Positions 8,388-17,618 are shown, counted from the stretch's first letter. The stretch is 64,000 nucleotides of DNA from CAZKWG01 sp964615375 (GCA_964615375.1 CAZTOW010000013.1:62001-126000); one strand, 5' to 3'. Made by a program: numbers and translations. Notes: generated by a model not told the origin, from the letters alone.

Positions 8388-9203
8388 ATGTCCAGAGTCC
8401 ATGCCGTTTCGGCGCTTGTGTTGCTCGGTCTCCTCGGCTGCGAGGAGCCGGAGAAGGGGACCACGGAGCTTCAGTACCGGATCACGCCCGACAACGTCGA
8501 TCTGGGCAGCATCCGCTACGATCAGGACGATCCGCCCTCGGCCACGATCACCGTGCTGAACCTGGACACCCGCACGCTCCGCGTCACGGCGGAGGATCTC
8601 AGCGGCACGGGCAGCGGGATGATCGTGTTGAAGGCAGAGAACTTCGACGAGGTCGAGCCGGACGAGACCGCGAACCTGGAGCTGGCGGTCACCGACGACG
8701 TGCTGCTGTGGGACGAGGGCGCCCAGAGCGCCGACCTGACCATCTCCGTGGGCTACTACCCCGCCGACACCGGCGCGGCGGAGGAGCCGATCGAGGACGC
8801 CGTGGTGGTGCCGATCACGGTCACCATGGACTGCGATCTGGACGACGACGGCGCGGAGGCGGACACCACGGGCGGCCCGGACTGCGACGACGCGCTCAGC
8901 GGCGTGGGGCCGGAGGCCACCGAGCTCTGCGACGGCCTCGACAACGACTGCGACGGGCTCGAGGACGAGGACGACGCGGCCGACGCGCTCATCTGGTACC
9001 GGGACGGGGACGAGGACGACTACGGCTCCGCCGAGACCACCACCACGGCCTGCGAGGAGCCCGACGGCTTCGTGGGCAACGGCTCGGACTGCGACGACGG
9101 CAACGCCGAGATCTACCCGGGGCAGACCGAAGAGTGCAACGGCGTGGACGACGACTGCGATGAGGCGGTCGACGAGGATCCCGAGTGCCTCACCGAGGGC
9201 TGA
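8388..9203 (+). CDS. MopE-like metal-binding lipoprotein
   Basis: 271 aa. A lipobox (LLGLLGC) ends the signal peptide near residue 17. Residues 30-140 form an Ig-like beta domain of the kind found between anchor and repeats in myxobacterial surface proteins. Residues 160-265 contain MopE-type repeats: DCDDALSGVGPEATELCDGLDNDCDG, with two further DCDD and ECNGVDDDCD blocks, rich in Cys and Asp and believed to bind Ca or Cu ions. Its C-terminus overlaps the next gene by 19 nt. Exposed lipoprotein of unknown partner. Confidence 0.8.
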   Translation: MSRVHAVSALVLLGLLGCEEPEKGTTELQYRITPDNVDLGSIRYDQDDPPSATITVLNLDTRTLRVTAEDLSGTGSGMIVLKAENFDEVEPDETANLELAVTDDVLLWDEGAQSADLTISVGYYPADTGAAEEPIEDAVVVPITVTMDCDLDDDGAEADTTGGPDCDDALSGVGPEATELCDGLDNDCDGLEDEDDAADALIWYRDGDEDDYGSAETTTTACEEPDGFVGNGSDCDDGNAEIYPGQTEECNGVDDDCDEAVDEDPECLTEG

Positions 9204-10978
9204 GCGCCCTGCTCCTGCTGGCGCTCTCCTGCGCGCACCCCTCCGTGCCCCCCAAGGAGCCGACCATGAACACCGAGGCGATCGCCGGGGTCCAGGATCC
9301 CGCGCTGGCGCAGCTCCTCTCCGACCACTGGGAGTGGACCCTGGCGCGCTGGCCCGAGTGGGCCACGCGGCTGGGGGACCACCGCTACGACGACCGGGCC
9401 ACCGATCGCTCGGCTGAGGCGGTGGAGGCCGATCTTCGTGAGCTCCGCGCCCTGCTGGACCGCGCGGAGGCCCTGGACCGCGGCGCGCTCCGCCCCGAGG
9501 ACCGCACCACCCTCGCCCTGTTCGAGCATGAGCTCGCCAGCAGCCTCCGCGTCAGCCGCTGCCGCATGGAGCGCTGGTCGGTGGGCGCGCGGGACAACCC
9601 CGTCACCTGGATGAACGAGCTCGCCGAGAGCCAGCCGCTCAACGGGCCCGAGGACGGGTCCCGCCTGGTCCGGCGCTACGCGGCGCTCTCCCGCTCCATC
9701 GATCAGGCGCGGGAGACGCTGACCCTCGGGCTCCAGGAGAGGCTCGTGGCCAGCGCCGAGAGCGTGCGGCGAACGCTCACGATGATGGACGGGGCGCTGG
9801 AGGCGCCGCTCGAGGAGTGGCACGTCGTGGCCCGCGCCGCCGAGCCCCGGGCGGGCTGGACCGAGGATCAGACCCGCGCATTCGCCAGCGAGGTGCGCGC
9901 GGTGGCCGAGGGCGCGCTGAGGCCGGCGATCACCCGCTACCGCGACCTCCTGCGCGACCAGATCCTGCCCGTCGCCCGCAACAGCGAGGGGCTCTACGCC
10001 CTTCCCGGCGGCTACGAGTGCTACGACGCGCTCATCCTGCGCCACACCTCGCTCGACCTCCCGCAGACGCAGATCTTCGAGTACGGCCAGAAGGAGCTCG
10101 AGCGCATCCACGCCGAGATGCGCGAGATCGGGCAGCGCCTCTTCGGGACCCGCGATCTGGCGGCCATCTTCGAGCGCCTGCGCACCGACCCCGCCCTCTA
10201 CTTCCAGACCTCCGAGGAGGTCGAGGCGTACGCCCGCCAGGCCCTGGCCGCCGCCGAGGCCGCCGTGCCCCGCGTCTTCGATCGCCTGCCCGAGACCCGC
10301 TGCGAGGTGCGGCCCATCCCCGACTACGAGGCGCCGTTCACCACCATCGCCTACTACATGCCGGCCGTCCCCGGCGAGGCCCCCGGCTACTACTACGTCA
10401 ACACCTACGCCCCCCAGACCCGCCCGCGCTACGAGGCGGCGGTCCTGGCCTTCCACGAGAGCGTGCCCGGCCACCACCTGCAGATCGCATTCGCCCAGGA
10501 GCAGGGCGAGCTCCCTGCCTTCCGCCGCCACATGGGGACCACCGCCTACGTGGAGGGCTGGGCGCTCTACACGGAGCGCCTCGCCGAGGAGCTGGGGCTC
10601 TACGCCTCGGATCTGGACCGCATGGGCATGCTCTCCTTCGACGCCTGGCGGGCGAGCCGGCTGGTCGTGGACGTCGGCATCCACGAGAAGAGCTGGCCCC
10701 GGGAGTTCGCGGTGCGCTTCATGCGCGAGAACACGCCGCTGGCGCTCAACAACATCGAGAACGAGGTGGACCGCTACATCTCCTGGCCGGGCCAGGCGGT
10801 GGCCTACAAGATCGGGCAGCGCGAGATCCTGCGCCTGCGCGCCGAGGCCGAGGCCGCGCTGGGGCCGCAGTTCTCGCTGGCGCGCTTCCACGAGGCGGTG
10901 CTGAGCGGCGGCGCGGTGACGCTGCCGGTCCTGGCCGATCACGTCCGCGCGTCGGGTTATGAGGCGGCGAGGAGGTGA
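9185..10978 (+). CDS. DUF885 family putative metallopeptidase lipoprotein
   Basis: 597 aa. GTG at 9185 has GAGG 7 nt upstream and overlaps the preceding gene by 19 nt. The N-terminus (LLLLALSC) is a lipoprotein signal. The body is DUF885: an ALPGGYECYDALI segment mid-protein, then FHESVPGHHLQIA (HExxxGHH zinc-binding type motif) and EGWALYTERLAEELG in the last third, which are the most conserved parts of the family. Members are thought to be peptidases related to the M2/M3-like zincins and occur in secreted myxobacterial protein sets. A downstream ATG in frame (the segment beginning MNTEAIAGVQDP) would give a cytosolic form but would drop the lipobox. Confidence 0.82.
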   Translation: MPHRGLSALLLLALSCAHPSVPPKEPTMNTEAIAGVQDPALAQLLSDHWEWTLARWPEWATRLGDHRYDDRATDRSAEAVEADLRELRALLDRAEALDRGALRPEDRTTLALFEHELASSLRVSRCRMERWSVGARDNPVTWMNELAESQPLNGPEDGSRLVRRYAALSRSIDQARETLTLGLQERLVASAESVRRTLTMMDGALEAPLEEWHVVARAAEPRAGWTEDQTRAFASEVRAVAEGALRPAITRYRDLLRDQILPVARNSEGLYALPGGYECYDALILRHTSLDLPQTQIFEYGQKELERIHAEMREIGQRLFGTRDLAAIFERLRTDPALYFQTSEEVEAYARQALAAAEAAVPRVFDRLPETRCEVRPIPDYEAPFTTIAYYMPAVPGEAPGYYYVNTYAPQTRPRYEAAVLAFHESVPGHHLQIAFAQEQGELPAFRRHMGTTAYVEGWALYTERLAEELGLYASDLDRMGMLSFDAWRASRLVVDVGIHEKSWPREFAVRFMRENTPLALNNIENEVDRYISWPGQAVAYKIGQREILRLRAEAEAALGPQFSLARFHEAVLSGGAVTLPVLADHVRASGYEAARR

Positions 10979-10979
10979 G

Positions 10980-11882
10980 ATGATCCCAATGATCCTGGCC
11001 CTCTCCGCGCTCATCGGCTGCGGCGGCCCCGAGAAGGCCGACCCGGTCTCGGTGGACGAGAGCTGCAAGACCCTCGACTTCGGCTATGACGACCCCTCCG
11101 AGGACGCCCGCCTCGGGCTGGAGCGGACCAACTGCTACCGGAACCTGATGGGGCTCGGCCTGGCTGTCCTGGAGCCCTCGCTGGACATCTCCGCGCAGAA
11201 CCACGCCGAGTACATGGCGACCAACCAGACGCTCACGCACGAGGAGGACCGCGACGCTGAGGGCTACACCGGCGACCAGGTCTGGGATCGCGCGGAGGGC
11301 GCCGGCTACGACTGGCCGAACAACACGCTGATGAGCGAGGTCGTCTCCTTCGGCTACGGCCCGGAGGCCGCGGTGGACGGCTGGGTCAACTCCGTCTACC
11401 ACCGCATCCCGTTCACCGCCCCCGAGATCGTCGAGACGGGCTTCGGGCAGGACGGGCGCTACAGCAGCATGAGCTTCGTGACCGAGTACACGGTGGACGA
11501 CTCGAAGGCCGTGCTCTACCCGGTCAACGGGCAGATCGACGTGCCCGCGCGCTTCAACTCCGACGAGGAGATCCCCGACCCCGCGCCGGACCAGGGCTAC
11601 GTGGGGCCGCCGATCACGGTCACCGTCACCGGCAGCACGGACCCGGGCACGGACACCAACCCCTACGTGCTCGTGCTGCGCTCCGCCTCGCTCACCGGGC
11701 CCGACGGGGAGGTCGAGCTGATCACGCTCACCCCCGACGACGACCCCTACCTCTTCCAGGCCATCGCCCTCATCCCCGCGGAGCCGCTCCAGGCGGGCGC
11801 CGAGTACGAGGTCGAGGTGGACGTGACCTGGAGCGACGGAGAGGAGAGCCTGTACGCCGCCTTCCAGACCGCGTCAGACTGA
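10980..11882 (+). CDS. CAP (SCP/PR-1) domain lipoprotein
   Basis: 300 aa. ATG 10980 follows the previous stop by one base, with AGGAGG just upstream, so translation is coupled. Signal ends in LSALIGC. Residues 35-165 are a CAP domain: RTNCYRNLMGL, QNHAEYMATNQTLTHEED, then EVVSFGYGPEAAVDGWVNSVYHRIPF, matching the conserved His/Glu cavity region of SCP/PR-1 proteins. The C-terminal 120 residues look like an Ig-like domain. Role outside the cell is unknown; such proteins bind lipids or act as proteases in other organisms. Confidence 0.82.
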   Translation: MIPMILALSALIGCGGPEKADPVSVDESCKTLDFGYDDPSEDARLGLERTNCYRNLMGLGLAVLEPSLDISAQNHAEYMATNQTLTHEEDRDAEGYTGDQVWDRAEGAGYDWPNNTLMSEVVSFGYGPEAAVDGWVNSVYHRIPFTAPEIVETGFGQDGRYSSMSFVTEYTVDDSKAVLYPVNGQIDVPARFNSDEEIPDPAPDQGYVGPPITVTVTGSTDPGTDTNPYVLVLRSASLTGPDGEVELITLTPDDDPYLFQAIALIPAEPLQAGAEYEVEVDVTWSDGEESLYAAFQTASD

Positions 11883-11912
11883 TCGCGCTTTCCGGGGGAC
11901 ACGCCTGGGGGT

Positions 11913-11918
11913 TATGAT
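11913..11918 (+). promoter_or_regulatory. -10 element TATGAT, leaderless promoter
   Basis: TATGAT is followed by exactly 6 nt and then the ATG at 11925; no Shine-Dalgarno site is present. Upstream -35 similarity is weak (TTTCCG region). Confidence 0.5.
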
Positions 11919-11924
11919 CGCCGG

Positions 11925-13421
11925 ATGCTGGCCCTCCTGACCCACCTGCTGCTGGGGCCTGCCGCCACGGCCGCCACGCAAACGCTCTCCGAGGAGCTGC
12001 CCTCGGGTTTTCTGCTGGACGGCGACGTCTCGGAGTGGACCCGGCCCCCGGACCTGACCCTGGGGCCGGAGCATCAGCTCTCCGGCGAGGGCGTCAGCGG
12101 GCCCGACGACTTCTCGGCGCGGATCTGGTGGAACATGGGGCTGGACGGCCTCGTGTTCGCCGCGGACGTGCGCGATGACGCCGTGCTCCTGGCGCCCAAG
12201 GACGGCGACCCGCTCTACGGCGACCACCTCTCCCTGTGGATCGCGCTCCCCCCGGCCGAGCTCCCCCCGGTCGGCTTCGCCAGCGAGCGCGGCCTGAGCC
12301 CCGTGCTGGCCGCCGCCGACTGCGCCGCCGCCGAGGACCCCGACGCCTGCAAGAGCTGGCTGGCCGCCCAGGCCCCGCGCCGCGCCCGCCTGGGCCGCCT
12401 CTTCGTCCGCCAGTACACCTTCACCAGCGCCGAGGTCGTGGAGACCTGGTCCGGCCTCTGCGTCCCCGCGCCCGCCGAGTCGCCCACGCGCGCCCAGGGC
12501 GCCTGTCGGTCCAGCGTGACGAAGCTCCGCAAGGTCGAGGGTGGGTACCAGCTCGAGGCGCGCATCGCGCTCTCCGAGTTCCCCGCCACCCACGAGAACC
12601 CGATGAACTACCTGCGGCTCCTCGTGGACGCCGTGGACAACGACGTTGGGCTCAACGAGCAGGAGAGCGCCTTCTCCAGCGACGCCGACGCCGATCCCAA
12701 CCGGCCCGCCACCCTGCCCCGCTACGACCTGCGCCGACCGCCCCTCTTCGACAGCGACCCGCCGGTCTTCGCCGCGCTGGAGCTCTACGACCCGAGCCCC
12801 GGCCTCTTCTACTTCCCGGCCTTGAAGCTGGCGCAGGCCTACACCTTCGAGAACCTCGCGCTGGGCGGCCAGCGCACCCCCGCCCTGCCCAGCCCCGCCA
12901 TCACCGCGCTGGACTGGAGCCGCCCCCGCCGCCTGGCCACCATCGGCGAGTTGGAGGTCTACGAGCTCCCCGCCGAGGGCGCCGGCTGCGCGGGCTGCGT
13001 CGTCGGGCGCCGCCTGGCCCTCGTCGAGGAGGACCGCGTCGTCGGCACCCAGGACCTGGGGCGCGGCACCGTGCGCGGCTTCGCCCTCCGCGGCGACGCC
13101 CTGCACGTCATCGTCGCCGAGAGCGGCGCGAGCGACCCGCTCGTGTCCGGCTCTCCCCGCGAGCACCGGGTCACCGCCTACGCCGTCGGCGAGGACGCCG
13201 CGATCACCACCCTCTTCCAGGACAGCCTGATCGAGGGCGAGCCCGACGACGGCTTCGTCTACACCGGCGTCTCCGTCCAGGTGACCCCTGACGGCTCCGC
13301 GTTTGGCTTCGTCGGCAAGCGGGCCCACGCCGAGAGCCCCGACCAGAGCGCGCCGTTCTCCCGCCTCAGCCAGATCGACGTCAGCAGCGGGCAGTACGTC
13401 GCGGGGGAGGACGCGCTGTAG
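11925..13421 (+). CDS. Exported protein with CBM9-like domain
   Basis: 498 aa with a signal peptide ending in TAATAAT or nearby. Residues 25-230 match the carbohydrate-binding-9-like / 'sugar-binding outer membrane' fold: LLDGDVSEWTRPPDLTL opens the domain and WWNMGLDGLVFAADVRDD plus a late YQLEARIALSEFP strand close it. The second half (about 260-498) has repeated beta strands with a Cys pair (CAGC) and resembles a propeller-like domain, unassigned. Its stop is 7 nt from the convergent dut gene. The leaderless promoter supports the start. Confidence 0.7.
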   Translation: MLALLTHLLLGPAATAATQTLSEELPSGFLLDGDVSEWTRPPDLTLGPEHQLSGEGVSGPDDFSARIWWNMGLDGLVFAADVRDDAVLLAPKDGDPLYGDHLSLWIALPPAELPPVGFASERGLSPVLAAADCAAAEDPDACKSWLAAQAPRRARLGRLFVRQYTFTSAEVVETWSGLCVPAPAESPTRAQGACRSSVTKLRKVEGGYQLEARIALSEFPATHENPMNYLRLLVDAVDNDVGLNEQESAFSSDADADPNRPATLPRYDLRRPPLFDSDPPVFAALELYDPSPGLFYFPALKLAQAYTFENLALGGQRTPALPSPAITALDWSRPRRLATIGELEVYELPAEGAGCAGCVVGRRLALVEEDRVVGTQDLGRGTVRGFALRGDALHVIVAESGASDPLVSGSPREHRVTAYAVGEDAAITTLFQDSLIEGEPDDGFVYTGVSVQVTPDGSAFGFVGKRAHAESPDQSAPFSRLSQIDVSSGQYVAGEDAL

Positions 13422-13428
13422 GGGAGCC

Positions 13429-13869
13429 TCAAGCCCCCGTAGATCCAAATCCTCCACTCCCGCGCTGAGTCTCCACAAAGGACTCCACCCTCAGCACGGG
13501 GAGCTGGGCCACCGGCGCCAGGACGAGCTGGGCCACCCGCATGCCGCGGGTCACGGCGAAGGGCTCCGCGCCGTGGTTGACCAGCAGCACGCAGAGCTCG
13601 CCCCGGTAGTCGCTGTCGATGGTGCCGGGCGCGTTGAGCACGGTCACGCCGTAGCGCAGGGCGAGGCCGGAGCGCGGGCGCACCTGCCCCTCGTAGCCCG
13701 GAGGGATCGCCACCTGCAGGCCCGTGGGGATCAGGGCGCGCTCGCCGGGGTCCAGCACCAGCTCCACCGCGGCGGCGAGGTCCATGCCCGCCGCCCCGGC
13801 CGTCTGGTAGCAGGGGAGCGGGAGGCCCTCCCCGTGGGGGAGGACCCGGACGTGCAGCGCCGCGATCAC
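13429..13869 (-). CDS. dut: Deoxyuridine 5'-triphosphate nucleotidohydrolase
   Basis: 146 aa, normal length for trimeric dUTPase, which hydrolyses dUTP to dUMP and pyrophosphate. All five motifs are visible: AGMDL, PRSGLALRYG, GTIDSDYRGE, GMRVAQLV and the C-terminal GSGGFGSTG loop. The start codon is GTG 13869, overlapping the pnp stop by four bases (GTGA), so it is translationally coupled to pnp and probably lies in the rpsO-pnp-dut transcript. Converges on the CBM9-like gene. Confidence 0.96.
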   Translation of the reverse strand: MIAALHVRVLPHGEGLPLPCYQTAGAAGMDLAAAVELVLDPGERALIPTGLQVAIPPGYEGQVRPRSGLALRYGVTVLNAPGTIDSDYRGELCVLLVNHGAEPFAVTRGMRVAQLVLAPVAQLPVLRVESFVETQRGSGGFGSTGA

Positions 13870-15977
13870 AGCCCGCTGGAGGCGTCCAGGGCCTCCTTGC
13901 GGGAGAGGCGGATCTTGCCGGCCTTGTCGATGTCGATCACGCGCACCAGCACCTCATCGCCCTCCTGGACGACGTCGGTGACCTTGGCGATGCGCTCCTT
14001 GGCCAGGTGGCTGATGTGGACCAGGCCCTCGGTGCCGGGGAAGATCTCGACGAAGGCGCCGAACTCCACCACCCGCTTGACCACGCCCAGGTACATCTTG
14101 CCGATCTCGGCCTCCTGCGTGAGCTCGCGGATCATGCCGATGGCCTTCTCCGCCGCGGCGACGTCGGTGCTGGCGACGTCCACCTTGCCCGAGTCGTCCA
14201 CGGAGACGCGCACGCCGCACTGCTCCTGGATGCCGCGGATGGTGCGACCTCCCGGGCCGATGATGTCGCGGATCTTGTCGGTCTTGATGTGGATGGTCGT
14301 GATGCGCGGCGCGAAGCGGGACAGCTCCGTGCGCGGCGTCTTGATGACCTTCGCCATCTCGTCGAGGATGTAGATCCGGCCCTCACGCGCCTGGCTCAGC
14401 GCGCGGTGCATGATCTCGCGGGGCACGCTGTCGATCTTCGTGTCCATCTGGAAGGCGGTGATGCCCTTCCGGGTGCCGGTGACCTTGAAGTCCATGTCGC
14501 CGAGGTGGTCCTCGTCGCCGAGGATGTCGCTCAGCACCGCGAACTGGTCGCCCTCCTTGATGAGGCCCATCGCGATGCCGGCCACCGGGGCCTTCATCGG
14601 CACGCCCGCGTCCATGAGCGCCAGCGTGCTGCCGCACACCGTGGCCATCGACGAGGAGCCGTTGCTCTCCAGCACGTCGCTCGTGCAGCGCAGCACGTAG
14701 GGGAAGCTCTGCTGGCTGGGCAGCATGGGGGCGATGGCGCGGTGGGCCAGGGCGCCGTGGCCGACCTCGCGGCGGCGCGGGCCGGTGAGCCGGCGCGCCT
14801 CGCCCGTGCAGAAGGGCGGGAAGTTGTAGGTCAGCATCCAGCGGCGGGTGGGCTCCACCATGCCGGCGTGGTCCAGGCGCTGCGCGTCGTCCTCGACGCC
14901 GAGGGCGGCGGTGACGAAGGCCTGGGTCTCGCCGCGGGTGAAGACGGCCGAGCCGTGGGCGCGCGGGGACACGCTGACCTCACCGCTGATGGCGCGGATC
15001 TCGTCCGTGGCGCGGCCGTCGATGCGCCGGCCCTGCTCGAGCACCTGGGCGCGCATGGCCTTGCCGACCAGCTTCTCCCAGGAATCGACCACGAAGCTGT
15101 GGATCTTCTCGGCCTCATCGGCCTCCTTGCCGTCCACCAGGCTGAGGATGGCGGCCTCGCGCGCGGCCTTGATGGCGTCGCGGCGCTCGTGCTTGCCGGT
15201 GATGCTCAGGGCGGCGGGCAGCGAGCTCTGGGCGGCGGCGGTGAGCGCGGCCATCAGGGCCTTGTCCGGCTCGGCGGCGGCGGGGGCCTCGCGCTTGGCC
15301 TGGCCGGCGCGGCCCTTCAGCTCCTCGATCGCGTCGATGATCTTGCGGATCTCGGCGTGGGCGACGTCCATGGCCTCCAGCATGACCGTCTCGGAGACCT
15401 CCTGGCCCCCGCCCTCGACCATGCAGATGGCCTCGCGCGTGCCGGCGACGACCAGGTTCAGGTCCGCCTTCTCCGTGATCGCGTTCGCCGGGTTGATGAT
15501 GAGCGCGCCCTCGTGCAGGGCCACGCGCACGCCGGCGATGGCGCGCTTGACGGGGATGTCGCTCAGCATGAGCGCCGCCGAGGCCCCGCACAGGGCCAGC
15601 ACGTCCGTGTCGTTGTCCACGTCGAAGCTGAGCACCGTGGCGATGACCTGGGTCTCGAAGCGCCAGGTCTTCGGGAACTGCGGGCGGATGGGGCGATCCA
15701 TCAGGCGGCCCACCAGGGTCTCGCGCTCGTTCGCGCGGCCCTCGCGCTTGAAGTAGCCGCCGGGGATGCGGCCGTAGGCGCCGGTGCGGTCCTGGTACTC
15801 GCAGGACAGGGGGACGAAGTCGCCGAGGCCGGGCTTCTTGTCGGCGACGGCGGTGACGAGGACGGCGCTGTCACCCTGGCGGACGACGACCGAGCCGCTG
15901 GCCTGCTTGGCCAGCTTGCCGGTCTCGATGGAGAGGGGGCGACCACCGATCTCGATGGTGACGGTATGAAGGGGCAT
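13866..15977 (-). CDS. pnp: Polynucleotide phosphorylase
   Basis: 703 aa. 3'-5' phosphorolytic exoribonuclease and degradosome component. Two RNase PH domains are visible, the first opening with GGRPLSIETGKLAKQASGSV and the second with GRATDEIRAISGEV; FGDMDFKVTG-type catalytic region appears as EDHLGDMDFKVTGTRKG. The C-terminus has a KH domain (IIGPGGRTIRGIQEQCG) and an S1 domain (GAFVEIFPGTEGLVHISHL). The start is ATG 15977 because GAGGTG lies 6 nt upstream; an ATG at 15995 lacks one. It sits downstream of rpsO behind a large leader hairpin. Confidence 0.97.
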   Translation of the reverse strand: MPLHTVTIEIGGRPLSIETGKLAKQASGSVVVRQGDSAVLVTAVADKKPGLGDFVPLSCEYQDRTGAYGRIPGGYFKREGRANERETLVGRLMDRPIRPQFPKTWRFETQVIATVLSFDVDNDTDVLALCGASAALMLSDIPVKRAIAGVRVALHEGALIINPANAITEKADLNLVVAGTREAICMVEGGGQEVSETVMLEAMDVAHAEIRKIIDAIEELKGRAGQAKREAPAAAEPDKALMAALTAAAQSSLPAALSITGKHERRDAIKAAREAAILSLVDGKEADEAEKIHSFVVDSWEKLVGKAMRAQVLEQGRRIDGRATDEIRAISGEVSVSPRAHGSAVFTRGETQAFVTAALGVEDDAQRLDHAGMVEPTRRWMLTYNFPPFCTGEARRLTGPRRREVGHGALAHRAIAPMLPSQQSFPYVLRCTSDVLESNGSSSMATVCGSTLALMDAGVPMKAPVAGIAMGLIKEGDQFAVLSDILGDEDHLGDMDFKVTGTRKGITAFQMDTKIDSVPREIMHRALSQAREGRIYILDEMAKVIKTPRTELSRFAPRITTIHIKTDKIRDIIGPGGRTIRGIQEQCGVRVSVDDSGKVDVASTDVAAAEKAIGMIRELTQEAEIGKMYLGVVKRVVEFGAFVEIFPGTEGLVHISHLAKERIAKVTDVVQEGDEVLVRVIDIDKAGKIRLSRKEALDASSGL

Positions 15978-16053
15978 GAACTCACCTCTGCGCATGTGCG
16001 CTGGGAAAAAAGAGACGTCCCGCGTCGTCTCTCCCTGCCTCGAGGCGTCAGCC

Positions 16054-16101
16054 CGTAGACCTTCGTGGCCAGAGCCGCGGCTCGGGGCACGAAGACCTGC
16101 G
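16054..16101 (-). promoter_or_regulatory. pnp leader stem-loop, probable RNase III/PNPase autoregulation site
   Basis: On the minus strand, bases 16088-16101 pair with 16054-16067 over 14 positions with one mismatch; two further pairs are G-U only when read as minus-strand RNA, which favours an RNA structure made in the pnp direction. Inside it lies the perfect 12-base palindrome GAGCCGCGGCTC (16072-16083). In E. coli a long hairpin in the pnp leader is cut by RNase III and mediates PNPase autocontrol; the same role here is inference. Confidence 0.6.
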
Positions 16102-16164
16102 GGGAGACGATCGCGGAAGAGATCGCCGTCGCGGGGTGGAGAATGGAGACTTCCGAAAGAACGA

Positions 16165-16188
16165 GGGCGGCAGGATGTCCTGCCGCCC
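16165..16188 (-). terminator. rpsO terminator or attenuator hairpin
   Basis: A perfect 11-bp inverted repeat (GGGCGGCAGGA / TCCTGCCGCCC) with a 2-base centre lies 10 nt after the rpsO stop. In the minus direction it is followed by TCGTTCTTT, only moderately T-rich, so it could be a partial terminator or an RNA-stabilising end between rpsO and pnp. Confidence 0.65.
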
Positions 16189-16197
16189 TTCGCGTGC

Positions 16198-16467
16198 CTA
16201 CCGCCGCAGGCCCAGCTTCTCGATGACCGCCTGATAGCGATCAGGGCTGGTCTTCTTGAGGTAGCTGAGCAGCCGGCGCCTCTGGCCGACCATCTTCAGG
16301 AGCCCGCGCCGCGAGGAGTGGTCCTTCGCGTGGGCCTTGAAGTGCTCGGTGAGGCCGTTGATGCGCTCGGTCAGGAGCGCGATCTGGACCTCAGGAGAGC
16401 CCGTGTCGGACTCGTGGGTGCGGTAGGTCTCGATGAGCGAGCTCTTACGCTCGACGGTGACGGCCAT
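16198..16467 (-). CDS. rpsO: 30S ribosomal protein S15
   Basis: 89 aa, exactly the usual length. Contains the conserved HESDTGSPEVQIALLTERI helix region, HAKDHSSRRGLLKMVGQRRRLL and a C-terminal YLKKTSPDRYQAVIEKLGLRR. It binds 16S rRNA in the central domain during 30S assembly. GGAGTAG precedes the ATG. Order rpsO-pnp is the common bacterial arrangement and supports both calls. Confidence 0.97.
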   Translation of the reverse strand: MAVTVERKSSLIETYRTHESDTGSPEVQIALLTERINGLTEHFKAHAKDHSSRRGLLKMVGQRRRLLSYLKKTSPDRYQAVIEKLGLRR

Positions 16468-16479
16468 TTTCTACTCCTC

Positions 16480-16493
16480 GAAAGCCGGCTTTC
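16480..16493 (-). promoter_or_regulatory. 14-bp palindrome in the rpsO leader
   Basis: GAAAGCCGGCTTTC is a perfect palindrome directly upstream of the rpsO ribosome site. It could be part of a translational operator for S15 autocontrol or a transcription-factor site; nothing else supports either. Confidence 0.3.
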
Positions 16494-16622
16494 CGCAGGT
16501 ATTCGAGGGGCCGATCCTCCTCGCGTGCCACGGGCGCCGGGGTTTGCGCACCTCATGTGCCCCGTTCAAGCGCCGTCGTCAAGCGGCCGGGCGAGATAGA
16601 GCGTCGGAAGGAGGTTCCCCCC

Positions 16623-17618
16623 ATGCTCGCGACCATCACAGGTGCGACTGGCCTTCTCGGCGCCAACCTCGCCGAGCTCCTGCTGAGCCGGGGCTGGCGC
16701 GTGCGCGCCACCCGCCGCGGATCGAGCCGCACCGAACACCTCTCCGACCTCGACATCACCTGGGTGGAGGCCGGGCTCGACCAGCCGGACGCCCTCGCCC
16801 GCGCGATGGAGGGCGCGCACGCCGTCTTCCACTGCGCCGCCGCCGTCAGCGTGATGCCCCGACCCACGCCCGAGCTCGTGCGCACCAACGTCGACGGCAC
16901 GCGCTCCCTGCTCTACGCGCACCGGCGCTCCGGGGCCGGGCGCCTGGTCCACGTCTCCTCGGCCGTGTGCGTGGGCCTCTCCGAGGACGGCACGCCCGTC
17001 GACGAGCGCGCCCCCTACAATTTCGAGCGGGAGGGCCTGAACGACGGCTACTCCCAGACCAAGCTGCAGGCCGAGCGCCTGGTGCTGGAGGCCGTGGGCG
17101 AGGGGCAGGACGCCGTCGTCGTGAACCCCACCTTCATGTTCGGGCCGCGCGACAGCAAGCCGAGCTCCGGCCGGGTCATCGTGGAGGTGGCCCACGGGCG
17201 CCTGCCCGCCCTGCCTGGCGGCGCCAACAACTTCGTGGACGTGCGGGACGTGGCCGCCGGGATGCTGGCCGCCTGGGAGCGCGGGCGGGCCGGGCAGCGC
17301 TACCTGCTCACCGGCGAGAACCGGCCCTGGGGCGCCATGTTCCTGCGCATCGGCGAGCTGCTCGGCGTGCGCGTGCCCGGCTGGCATGCGCCCCGCCCGA
17401 TCATGGCGCTCATCGGCTGGGGAGGGGACCTGGGCCAGTGGATCTCGGGCAAGGAGCTCACGATCAACAGCATGGCCGTGCGCTGGTCCAACACCCGGAA
17501 TTTCCAGTTCACCTGCGAGAAGGCCCGGCAGGAGCTGAGCTATTCGCCCGGCGACCCGGACGAGGGCGTGCGCGCGGCCATCGCCTGGTTCCGCCACGCC
17601 GGGATGATCCCGGGATGA
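16623..17618 (+). CDS. NAD(P)-dependent epimerase/dehydratase, extended SDR
   Basis: 331 aa. ATG 16623 has AGGAGG 9 nt upstream; an in-frame start at 16557 has none. The N-terminus ITGATGLLGANLAELLLSRGW is the Rossmann glycine motif (TGxxGxxG), followed by VFHCAAAVSV and VHVSSAVCVG, and YSQTK is the YxxxK catalytic pair. NPTFMFGPRD is the late substrate-side motif of dihydroflavonol-4-reductase-like enzymes. Cytosolic, substrate unknown. Divergent from rpsO with about 155 nt between the starts; its own promoter must lie there. Confidence 0.85.
   Translation: MLATITGATGLLGANLAELLLSRGWRVRATRRGSSRTEHLSDLDITWVEAGLDQPDALARAMEGAHAVFHCAAAVSVMPRPTPELVRTNVDGTRSLLYAHRRSGAGRLVHVSSAVCVGLSEDGTPVDERAPYNFEREGLNDGYSQTKLQAERLVLEAVGEGQDAVVVNPTFMFGPRDSKPSSGRVIVEVAHGRLPALPGGANNFVDVRDVAAGMLAAWERGRAGQRYLLTGENRPWGAMFLRIGELLGVRVPGWHAPRPIMALIGWGGDLGQWISGKELTINSMAVRWSNTRNFQFTCEKARQELSYSPGDPDEGVRAAIAWFRHAGMIPG

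Noticed and set aside
13866..15995. Long reading frames on the strand opposite pnp (up to about 680 codons), and many others opposite real genes.
   Set aside because: High GC makes antisense frames long. They lack ribosome sites and family motifs while the sense frame has them.
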